This document shows positions 22,701-34,700 of a stretch of DNA of 64,000 nucleotides, piece after piece. The translations under genes were made by a program, and so were the position numbers. The notes beneath the pieces were generated by a model that worked only from the letters and a program-made list of their open reading frames with translations, was not told where the DNA came from and did no database searches. How positions within the stretch are numbered: the first letter of the stretch is position 1; each line of letters starts with the position of its first letter. Source of the stretch: Falsiroseomonas sp051859025 (GTDB taxonomy: Bacteria; Pseudomonadota; Alphaproteobacteria; Acetobacterales; Acetobacteraceae); NCBI RefSeq assembly GCF_051859025.1, contig NZ_JBHYGL010000010.1, forward strand, positions 1 through 64,000. Direction: 5' to 3'.

Positions 22701-25700
22701 ATATGGTCCACGCTGCTGTGCGCAGGGCCGTGTTGAGGTCTGCGACCAGATCGGCTGTCGACGTGTTGGTTGCCGTGTTCGAGACAGAAACGACGACATC
22801 GGCCTGGGCAGTATAGTTCCCATGTTCAATTGCGATGCGCAGCGTAGCATCGCTGGTGAGGCGCCCATCCGCCGTCACAGGCCAACCGGTACCCGTCAGC
22901 TCATAGGTCGCGGCGGGTGCGAAGATGCGGATCGCACCTTGGGATTCGAGGCTGATGCTGCTGTTGTCCTGCGTGGTCTGCAGGCGGACAGACCCCTCGA
23001 GGAGGATCGCGTTTCCGGTATAGGACTCTGACTCGACGACCGGATCAACGCCACCCGTGATGGCAATGGAAGCGCCAGCGGTCAGCGACTGCGCAAGCCG
23101 TACCTGGGCGACAGAGCTGATCGAGATCGACGAGTCGCCGTCACTATACGTGAAGGAACGACCGAGATAGTCCCCCAACGAATCGAGTTCATTGGTGACC
23201 GTACCGCCGGCAACCAGCACGCCGCTGATATAGGCGTCGCCACCGGCACCGATAACAATCGTGCCATCCGCATTGTTCGCTACCGCGACAGTCGCGGCAT
23301 AGACGTGGACGCCCATGCCGGCGCTATTTGCGCCGGACGTCACCGTGATGGTATCCGCTGCTTCAAGCGTCGCGCCGACTTCGACTTCAGCGAGATTGAC
23401 CGTCGTCGTGCCGCCTAGGACCACCACGTCCTCGCCATCAATGCTGATCGAGGAAGTGCCCCCCCAGCCGCTGGTCCAAACCGTCGTGGCTTCGCCCGCC
23501 ACCAGCTGGCGTGTCGCACCAGACACAACGCGACCAGCAATCTCGATGGCGCCATCCGCCGCAAGCGTGACATTGCTGCCCGTGGCGCCGTAGCCACGCC
23601 CCGCTGCCGCGATGCTGGACGCGATGCCCGTGACAAGCGCTCGACCCGAATCATCGGCGCCCGCATCACCGGCGGTGATGCTGATGTCGCCACTTGCCTG
23701 CAGCACTGATACGATATCAATCCGTTCACCGGAGATGATCTCGATATCCGCGCCGCTCCCGGTCCAGGTAGCGCCCGAGACACCAACCGTGCCGCCAGCC
23801 AGCATATCCGCATCGATAACAACGTCGGCGCGCGCCTTGACGAGGATCTTGCTCCCGGATTCGGTTGTCCACAGTCGGCTCGCAGGGCCGAATGCAACGC
23901 TGGTGCCGTTCGCGTCATACCCGCCGGAAGCGACCGCGGCGCCTCCCGCGGCGTACCCGCCCTTGATGGTGATGCCCTTGGTGGCGTTGAGGTAGCCTTC
24001 AACAAACATCAACCCCGCGGAACGAAGAACAATCTCCGAATTCGCGCCTGGCGTGCTCACATTGGCCCGCAGGACCACCGCCTTCTCAGCGTGCAGGTCA
24101 ATTGTCGAGCTGTCGGCCAGCACGCTCAACGTACCGGTCACAAGCAGCCCGTAGCCCTCGCTGTACTTGGCGAGGTAATGCGTCGGCATCACCGTGGCGA
24201 GTTGGCTGAAGTAGCCCGCTTGGTTGAAGATGCCGTAGGCTGGGTGAAGGTCGAGGTTCGCCACAGCGCCATAAGCCGCGTCAGCGCGGACACTATTCCC
24301 GGCAGCGACCGTCAGGCTGTTGCTGGCGACGATCGCACCGTCGAGGCGCATCGCCTTCGCGCTGATCAGGCTGATGGAGGCATTAGCCCCGGTCACGCCC
24401 GGGATCTGGTCACTCCCCACCGTCGTGTAGGCGATGCCGCCACTGACGGCGCCACCGCTAGCCACCGCCAGGACGTCGCCGGTCGATTCCAGCGTGATCG
24501 AGGTGTTGGCCCCACGCGCATAGACGGTGCCGCCGCGATCCACGATGACCGGGCCACCCGCCTTCAGCACCAGCGAGCCATTGGCGCCACCGAGTTTCAT
24601 GATGCCGCGGATTTCCACCGCATCACTAACTGTAACGTCCAGGGCCGCGCCGTCAGCCACGGCCTCCAGAACACCCGTCGTGTCGACGGCCAGGCTGAGG
24701 GCCCCGTACTGAGGGCTCTCCAGCGCGTTCACGCCGGTGCTGCCCGTCACGTTAACCGTCAGCGCCGAAGTACCCTTCAGCCACCCGCTGACCACCGCCT
24801 GTTCGCTGACCTGCACCACGAGGGTATCCGCCGAAGCGCCGGAATCCGGCGTTCCATTCGGATCGTGCCAGTTCTTGGTGTTCACCTGGAGGATACGCGC
24901 CTCGAGCGTCAGGCTGTCGGCCGGCGCCTGGACATCGCCCTGGACATGAACCGTATCGGCCAGCAGTCGCGTCGTGTTGCGGAAGGCGGCGAGATCGGAA
25001 GCCGCGATACTGGATCCGGACGCCCGAACGGTCGAAGACATCTTCGACAGTGTCGAATCCTTGACGTCGCCGAGATACATCGTCCCGGCAGTCGCGGAAC
25101 GCCCGATAATGAGGGTGCTGAAGCCGGTCCCGATCGCGGTGAGATCGCGCGAAGAGAGTTCCAGGTAGTCGTCGCGGTCCGTTACCTCTGCGAGGACCTC
25201 CGTCCCAGACAGCGCCTCCGCGGCCGTGCCGATCGCATAGGCCTGCGTGGTATGCATCGTCCGGATGGTCAGCGTGTCCGTGCCGAGCAAGCTACGCGCG
25301 CCGGCATGCAGATCGAGGTCATCCGCTTCAAGCAGAATATCGTCGCCCGCTGTGACCGTATCGTTTGCCAGCAACAGGGCGTTGTTGCCGCGCAGGCTTG
25401 TCGTCAAGCCGCCCGCGACCATGACGGCGCCGGACAGCACGTAGTTGTTCGAGAGGATGTTCTTCCAAGCCTGCGTGACGGAGGCGGCCCAGGTGACCGC
25501 ACTCTCCCAGTGTCCCTGGAGAGTGGCGCTGCCAATGACGAAGCCGCCATTCTCGACGGTCGTGAGAGTAGCGTCGGAGCGCAGGGTGAGGCTATCGGCC
25601 TCCGACACAAACGCCGAACCCGTGCCATCCGCCGCCGTGAAGATCGAGGCGCTGGCAACGTCTGTCGTCATCTTGACGGAAGAACTGCCGATGTCGCCGA

Positions 25701-28700
25701 AGGCGGCCATGGTGAGATGGCTACCCGCAGCGTTGATCGAACTCGTGGCCGTGCTCGTGATGGAACCACGGGCTGTCTGAAGGCGAACCCAGCCGGAGCC
25801 GGCCCCGCCCTTTGACGAGGTGGACGAAACATACAAATCCGCGTTCAGCGCGATGTCAGGCACATCTGCATCGTCACCGAAGGTGGCGAGGTCAATGTAT
25901 CCGTCGCTAAGCGCGGTGATGTCGTAGTTTACCTCGATCGTCGCCAGGGTCTGCATGATCACATGCGCGGCGATAACTTCGGCGCCCTGCGTAACCGAGT
26001 TCGCAATGACGCGAAGCCCGGTCGTGCCGAGATTGATCGTTCCGGCATCGGTCAGCGCGCGGAAAGTGACGTTGGTACCGAAGGAGGTGATGTCCGTCGC
26101 GCTATAGAGCGCAGTCTTGCCGAGGAGGGTCAGACGCTCGACGAGGTTGTTGTAGCTGATGGACTCGCGCCCGTTCACGACGGAGCCGGAACCGAGGCGA
26201 ATGACGTCCACCGAACGCCGCTGTTCGACCTGCACCTCGTCGAAGCTGCCCTGGCTGTCCGTAATGCCGAAGGAACCGGCTGTCGCCTCGCTGGCCGCTG
26301 TGCCCAGCAGGAAGTAGTAATCGTCATTGCCACCGGTATCGGTGACGGTGATGCTGCGGGAGGGGAAGACGCTGGCACGAAGCGTGTCGTTGCCGGCACC
26401 AAAACCGATCTGGCTGACAAGCAGCCCCGGCGCGCGCAGTACGTCGATAGTGCCGTCGGCCCGTTGGGAGGAAGCGGACAGCCCAAGGCCGGAGACCTTC
26501 ACGCCAAGCGCATTGGTCATGGAGGAGAAGTTCAACGTGCTGAGCCCGACCCGGTCGGTGATCAGGGTGGCACCGAAGGAATCGCCGAGGACGAATGTAT
26601 CCGCGCCTTCGCCGCCCGAGATGCGGTCGTCGCCCGTACCGCTCGAGATGGTATCAGCGCCCCCTGCGGCGATGATTTTGTCGCTACCCGCGCCAGCCTC
26701 GATCGTATCCGCCGCGCTGCCGCCATAGATGGTATCGTTGCCGATGCCGCCGATCAGCGTAGTCGCGATCGTTGCCAGGCTGGCGTCGATGCGGTCACCA
26801 CCATCGCCACCATCGATGAAGTAGTAGCCGCCAGAGCGGCCAACGCCCGCCATGATGGTATCGTCACCGGAACCGCCGGTTATGGAGACGGCGACGTCGC
26901 TGGAAAGGCGCTGCGCGTCGAAATAGTCATCGCCTTTGCCAAGGTCGACAACGATGCGGGTGATGTCCCGGTACGTCCAAATCCAGGTCTTGTTGAGAAC
27001 GACCGTTGTCAGGTCAGAGTTATCCTTGGGCGTGAAGACTTCCCAGGTCTCGCCATCGTCATCCTTGTCGAGGCGCTCACGCTGGCCGGCCCGCGAACCG
27101 GAGTTCAGCGTCAGGATGCCATTGGACAGGCCGTATGCATTGGTTCCGACGTAGCCAAGCGTCGGTTGCATGTCCGGCGCAGTCCAGAACGGGATGTTCA
27201 ACAGGTTAATGCGGAGGATCTCCAGCTCCACAATCGTCATGCCCTTCCCCGTGAAAGGGTTCTCGGCCGTGACGAACAGGTTCACCACGAAGTCGACGGT
27301 GAGGTAGAGGTCAAAGAGGTTGAAGGGCCCGGCCGCGCCGGGGCCCGTATAGCTCAGCAGCGCCCACATCTCGCTGGGATGCAGGCGGCCATCGGCCTCT
27401 TCCTCGTACTCGTTGCTTCCACTGCTGTAGTACAGGTTGAGGCCACCAATTGTAGTGCCATCCTGTGGCGCCGCCCCAGTCGTACGTCCCGCGCTGTCGA
27501 AGTAGAGCTTGGGCGCTCCGACATCGTGCAGATCGAAGTTGCCAGCGAATTCGATAAGTCCTTCGAAGCCGCCGGAGATGAGGCCGACGCCCGCGCTGGC
27601 TGCCAGGCCGACACCGAGCTTCACATAGGCTTCCGGCTTCTCCTTGCCCCCGGTGTTCCGCACGATGGCGCCACTGCCGGAAAGCTGGTCGACCGTGTAG
27701 TCCCCGACATAGAAGCCATCCAGGAACCAGGCCGGGTTGCCGGTTTCCATCGCCTTCTGGATGCCGCTGGTGTCGAAACCGAAGCTGATGTCGAGCGCTA
27801 GGGAAAGCTTGACGACCGCCTCGATCTTGAACTCCAGAACGCCGTAGTTCAGCTGCGCCAACAGGATCGGATCCATGTCGAGCGTCTTGATGTCGTAGGG
27901 ATTCTCGGGATTGACGTAGGGATAGCCGATCTGCGGCAGATCCAGCGTCACCAGGTCGGTCGCATTACCGACCATCATGTCGTACCAGGCGTCGATGCTC
28001 AGCAGATAGGTGAACTGCAGTCCCGTAGCGAGCTTCGTACCGCCGGCAGCGGCCTTGCCAAGCTTCAGGGACCCCATGGTCTGCATACCGCTGACACCTT
28101 CCTTGATGTCCGGCACGCCGTAGACAACTTCATGGCCATCAGGGTTGGCGATGTCCTTGAGGGAACCGAGATTGTACTTCTCCGTGGGGTCCAACGCCAT
28201 CTTGGTCAGTTCGGCGGAGATCTGATACGCGTAGTTCACCGCCTTCAGATAGGCCATCGGAATCAGTTCCTTGCCCTGCATATAGAGCAAGATGTTGATG
28301 ATATCGCCGACGCAGGGCTCCGGGGTGCCGGTGAGGATGCTGAGCGCGGGGATGGGGATCAGGAACGGATAGATCGCGGCGTAGATGGGCGCGAGGACGA
28401 TGGTGATCGGCGCCGTGAAGGCGACCAGGAAGGTCGCGATAGCCCCCGCATCGACTGTGAAGTCCGTAAGATCCACCGTTGGGATCTTGTAGTCTACTCC
28501 CTGTTGGAAGACCCAGAAGATGCTGATGTTCGTTGTTGCACTAACGGGTTCATACCAATTGCCGTTCGGCGCCTTGCCCATGTAGAGCTTCAGCGTTGCC
28601 TCGAGGTCGATGTCGATCTTTGCGTCGACGAAGCTCGTGATGAAGCTGGTGGTCTGGGTACCGTTGGCCTTGGACGTGATGCCGCTCAGCAGGTACGGGG

Positions 28701-31700
28701 CCTCAACAGCCTCAACCGCGTCATAGATGGACGCCTGCGTGACACTGAACAGATCATCAAGCGTGAGGCGGTTCTTGGACCCGCCGACAAGATCGAGCTT
28801 CACATTCATCGTCACGGAGCTTGCCGTGGCGGCGCCCTTGGTGTTGCGGTCTTCCAGGTACGCCTGGAAGATATTCATGGGCCCAAAGGCCTTGTAGTCC
28901 GTTGCCGTCGTCGGGTCGCTCGGCGTGCCGTCCAGGTAGGCCGTCAGCTTCGACGTGATCTCGGGCGCATAGACGTTCACGCCGCCGGCTTGCGTCACCG
29001 GCGCCGTCGCCAGGTAGAAGCCACTCGTCTTGCTGATGCCGAAGCCCATATTGTAGGCCCACTCGACCTGGACCGCGAAGCCACCATTCGTCCAAGTCGA
29101 CTTGTTGACGGCATGGCCGTCTGCATCCTTCAGCGGGATGCCGTTCTTCTCCTCATAGGCACCGAGGGGGATGTCGATCTTGAAGTCGCCCACATTGAGC
29201 TTCAGCGACATACCGCTATCGGTGATGTAGAAGGTGCCCTTCAGTTTCAGATTGAACTGAAGCGCATCGGCCAATGTCGGGTCCGTGGTCGTTCCAGGCG
29301 TCCACCGCTGCAACAGGGTTCCGTCTTCCTTGCGCCAGCTGACATAGACGTCGTTCGCGTCGACGGTCGAGGAAGAGCTGGCTGCGCCGGTCGAGCTATA
29401 GGTGTCCTGCAGCACGGCCCAGGTGCCTGCAGTGGGTCCGAAGGCGCTGTAGATGGCGTTGCGGAAGGCGAGGACGATGTCCCCCTCAGACGTCACGTTC
29501 GCGATGGCAGTCGCCAGACGTTCGCTGAGCTGCGAGAACCACTCAACGGACTTTGTTGCCGTCCCCTCCAGCATGTAGAGTTCCTGGGGGACAGCGGCGT
29601 AGAGCGCCTCATACACCGCATCTAGGCTGTACTTCAGGCTGTCCTTGAATTCCTGAACATCCTTGATGACCGACATGATGCTGGTGTCGCCACCCATCGT
29701 GGCGAAGGTGCCGGTCACATCCGGAACGGTCAGCGTCAGCGCATTACCCGTGATGGTAGCGCCTGCCATCTCGGAGAAGAAGGTGCCCAGTGTGTTCGTG
29801 GGCGTCGCAGCGATCAGCGTCCCGGCACTGGTATCGGCAGAGCCACTCAGTTCCAGGATCAGCGGCAGGTTGGCCGACAGCTTACCCGAGACTGTCGCGC
29901 TGGTTGAGCTGGCGAGCGTTTGGGTGGCGGGATTGTAGCTGTTGCCGGTGGAAGAATTGATCGCGACGGTCAGCGATGCCTTGTCGCTCGTCGTGGAGGT
30001 GAGGCCGTCTCCATCAATCACGAGGTAGCCGGTGTCGGTATGCATGTGGATGCCACCGGCGAAGAACTTCATCTTCAGACCAGTCCCGCGAAGGGACATG
30101 TCCAGCGTCGTGGTCGTGCCGGCCGCGGCGCCGTTCGGGCGCAGCAGCGTGACGTCGCTCAGAACGTTAGCGCTTGCCAGGCTCGCTACCGTGCTGAGGT
30201 CGCCCGCAAAGAGTTCGACCTCGACGCCGATTGACGTCGACAACCTGTCAGCAAGGGCGCGCAGGGCCGCCTGGCGAGACGCGTCGACGCCGGTCGCCTC
30301 CGCGGCAGTCCGATAGCCGGCGACTGTCGCCTGCAAGCGCGAGCCGGCTTCCAGGGTGCCAGGTAGAATGGCGGTAAGAGACGCGACGAGGGAATCGTAA
30401 AGGACGTCTTCTACGTTCGCGCTACCCGTTGCGAAGGCGACCGCAGTGCTCGGAGTGAGAGTACTCTCCACAACCCGCTTCGTTCCGCCTTCATAGACGG
30501 CAATCGCCCGGTTCGGCGTCGCCAGCGTGACGGCGCTCAACACGTTGGCCGTCGCGAGATTCGCGACCGTGGCCAGTTCTCCCTCAATCAGCTCTACCTC
30601 AATGCCAAGCGACGTCGTCAGATCATCGGCGAGACCGCGCAGAGCCGACTGACGCGACGTCCCGATCGCTGCGCTCTCGGCAGACGTCCGAAGGCCGGCC
30701 ACCGTCGCCTGGAGGACCATGCCGTCCGACAGCGAAGCCGGCAAAACAGCGGCAAGGGCCGCGACAAGGGAGGCATACTGGGCATTGGTGACAACGGCAC
30801 TGTCGGTTGCAAAGGCGACCGCAGTGCTCGGGGTGAGCACACTCTCGCTAACTCGGTTCGGCTGGCTCAGGGAAAGACCAACATCGATCGTCGTTGTGAT
30901 CGCGGCACTGAACGCCATCGTGTCGGAATTACCGCTGCGGTCGACCAGCGCGGCAATGCCATCGAGACCCGTCGACGCGCTCTTCGCCAGATCCTTCAGT
31001 GTCGCAACGTTCAGGGAGAAGCCATAGTCTTCACTGAAGGTATCGGAGAGGCTCAGCCGGATCCGAAGCGTGGCGCCTTCCAGTGTCATGCTCACCGCCG
31101 ACGTGCTCAGTCCGAAGGCGGTCGCTACGGCAGTGGTGGCCGCCTGGATTGTTGTTGCCGTGCCGGTCAACGCGCTCGCGCCGCCCGCAGCAATCTCCGT
31201 GGCGAAGCCCGTCAGCGCCTGAATGGAGCGAGAGAGGCCCGGCAGATTCTGAGTGTAGAATGGCTGCGCGGACAGCGCATCCGCGATGGCAGTCGCGCCT
31301 TCGGACACTGCCGCGGCAATATCGGCGTAAGCCAACTCAGCATACCACCACAAGCCATCGGACAGAGACGGCAGAACGCTCACGCGGGTCCCTGCGACCG
31401 CCTTGCCATCGGAGACAAGTGTCCCCAGCACCGGCGAGAGCGAGAGATTCTGCGTGACGACGGTGGGGATAGTATCGTCGAGGGTCGGCGCGAAGCCGAC
31501 GAATTGCGCCTGGCCGCCAAACGTCTGACCCGCATCGAAGCCCGCGGCGAACTCAATGCCACCTATCCGGACTTCGCCGCTGCCGCTACGGCCCACTGTA
31601 AGGCCTGAGACGAGGCCAGTTTCCGCATCGACGGCAAACGCCGATGGATCCAACATGGCCGCACCGCCGAGGTCGAGCGCGACCGAGAATGTCGCGCTGC

Positions 31701-34700
31701 CAGCCAGGCTCGTACCAGTGCCAGTCCCGCCAGCTTCAATGCCGATGAAGCCGTAGTTGCCAGCGACATAGAAGTTCTGCGCGGCCGTGGTGATGCTTCC
31801 GCTGAAGTTCAGCGCGCTAACGCCAAAGGTCGACTTGCGAAGGGTGAACGCGCTGGCGGCTGCGGTGGCGGCCCGATCCAGAACGACAGTCCGCGTTGTG
31901 AAATGCGTCGCCGTGACTGCTGTTGCCGCATCCAGCCCGGCATCTGTCGATGCCTTCGATATCGAGAAGCTGTTCGGCCCCTGGAACTGGACACTGCCAT
32001 TGACGACAGACACGGTCAGGTCCGGACGCGCTGCGTCGAAACTGTAGGCCGAGCCCAGATCGGGCGCACCGGTCGCGCGTTCCACAACCGTCCATGTCGC
32101 GCCGGCCATCGCTTCGAGCAGCTGCGCGACGATCGAGCCCAAACCGACGTTAGACGTCGTGTTGGCCGCACTCAGCAGAATGTCCGTCTGGACGGCGAAG
32201 GTCGACAAGCCGACGCGAAGGCGGAGGGCAACATCCGACGTCAGCGCGCCGGTGGAGGACGTGGGCAGAGTCAGGTTTAGCTGATACGGCCAGTCGACCG
32301 ATTCGATCAGGTAGATCTCTGACCCAACGGCGACCTCCCATTTCGGAGGCTTGCCCGTCGAATAGGAAAGCCCATCGCTACTGGCAGTCGGCAACGCCCG
32401 CATGGCGTTGGTGAAGATGTCGCTGGACGTCGTGAAGGTATCGCTTCCGGCCACGATGGAGCCCGTGCCGGACAGGAGCGCGCCCGATATGTCAATGACC
32501 TGGGTCGCCGTGCCGGATACCGTGGTGGTGATCGTGGCCCTGTCATTAGTCCTGAGGCTCAGGTCATCGCTGCCAAGGTCCAGGTCGAGAGCGATCGTAT
32601 CGGTCGTGGTTGTCGTATCGATGACAAATGGAAGGGTGAGTTGGCGCGTGGTGTTGTTATACGAGATCGATCCGCTGCCGAATGGCGTGCCGGCGTTCAC
32701 CGCCGCGATCCAGTCCTGCAGCGTTGACAATGCCTGGCGAACGTCGTGCACGACGTAGGTCAGCCCGGTTGCCGCCGTCACTGAACCCGCAAGTTCCAAT
32801 CGGTAGCCGGCGTCGGCTCCGGTCACGTCGACGTCGGAGATGGTGTAGCTTCCGACGAGGGCGCCAGCACCGGTGTAAAGGCTGACCTGCTTGCCGATCA
32901 GGGAGGCTGTGAAGAGGCTCGTCGCAGAGGGGGCCGCGCCGGTGCTGACGTCGCGCCCTGCGGCCGATATCGTCAGTATATTGATGTTCTTCGCCTCGGT
33001 CAGCGCGACCCCATTCAGGTCGACCGACACAGTCCCGAGCGAAATGGCCGCACCATTTCCATTGGCGGCGGAGCCACTGATGCGATCAACACGGGGTTTG
33101 CGGAAGTCGATGGTATCCAGAACGGACGTCTGCCACGCGCCGCCAAGATCGACCCCGGACGCGAGCGTGCCATCTACGTAGGGCAAGGCGGTCGTGAGCG
33201 CCGCCGACTCAAGCGTCGTATCGAGACCATTGACGAGGCGGAGCAGAGCATTGGTCGCATCAGCGACTGTCAGACTGCGGAAGCCTGCTAGCGGCGCGAA
33301 GTCGCTCACCGAGGCAGAGACAACTCCGCCGCCCACCGGCGCCCCCGCAAGGGCGACGGTCGGCGTGTACCCTGCCGTCACGCTCACGCCAGCCAGAGAG
33401 GCGGAGATTGGCAGGTTGACGGCGATGGAGTTGGTGGTCGGACTGACCGTAACGACATCAGACACGAGGGTGACGTCACCAACCAGGCTTACAGCCGCGG
33501 TTGCGCCAGTGACCTCGATACCCAGCGCGCCATAGCGACCGGTCGTAGAAAGGCCCGTTGCATTGGCGCGGATGTCATAAGCAAAGTCGTCCAGGCGGAA
33601 CGATGCTGTGCTTCCGGACCACCCGATGCCGAGGCGGATGTCACCGCGGACAGCCAATGTCGTGCTTGGCGCCGCATCAAGGCTGACCCCGAGGGCGAGA
33701 AGTGCCTCCTGCGCAGCGATCCTGACCGTCTCGCTGCGTACCGCCGCCGTCTGCAGGTCCAACCCGTAGCCGCGGCCGTCAATCACCACCGAAAGCGCAT
33801 CCGCGCCGACATCTTCCGTCGTCGGGCGCCAGTTGGTTTGCAGATAGGCGATCAGGCCCGCCATCGTCGGGACGGCGTCGCCAAGCGGGATGGTATCACT
33901 TAAGATTGCATCCAGCCCGAGTGCTGGCCGCAGGTAGCGTTCGATGTAGCGGCCCAGATACAGCACATCGCTCGCGTGCAGCAGCTGGTTCAGATTGTAG
34001 CCGAGGCCGTCGAGCGCCTCCCCCAATGCATTCAGGTCGGTGAGGTCACCATCCAGGTCGGCCGCGCCGGTCGTCGCGGTCGTCGTAACGCCGAGGTTGG
34101 ACGTTGTGGTCGTGTAGGTTACCTCCGCCCCCAGCGCGACTGCCTCAAGCTTGAGCGCCGCGGCGCGCAGCGACGTCATGAAGGCCTGAGTGAAAGCTAC
34201 CGAGGATGCATCGACCTTGATGCGGGAGATCTTCGACGCGGTGCCGAAGCTCAGATCAACCGGCAGACCTGTCGTCGCTGTTGGCGCGCTTAGGCTGGCG
34301 CCGGTCGTATTCGCCTCCAGCGTCGCCGTCTCCGATGTGTTCGCGCCGGTCGCCTGATAGGTACCGACCGCCCGCGCTGCGTACCCAGTTCCGGCCAGGG
34401 TCATGGCGAAGCTGGAAGCCGCGAACCGGCCGACGATCGTCGCGGGGTCGGAAACGGAGTAGATGTCGGCGTAGAGGCCACTGCCAGAGATGCGCAGCTG
34501 CCCCGATTGCGACCACATGGAGACCGCCGCGTGCATGACGGGCAGGTCGGTCGCCGTGATCGCCGCGTCACCGGCGACTTGCGTCCCATCGCTGGACACC
34601 GTGAAGGTTCCCGCGATCGAGAGGCCGCTGACCCCGATTACGGAAGCGCTCCCCTGGATGTCGAAGACGCTGGAGCCAGAGGATGCGAGGGTGAAGGTGG

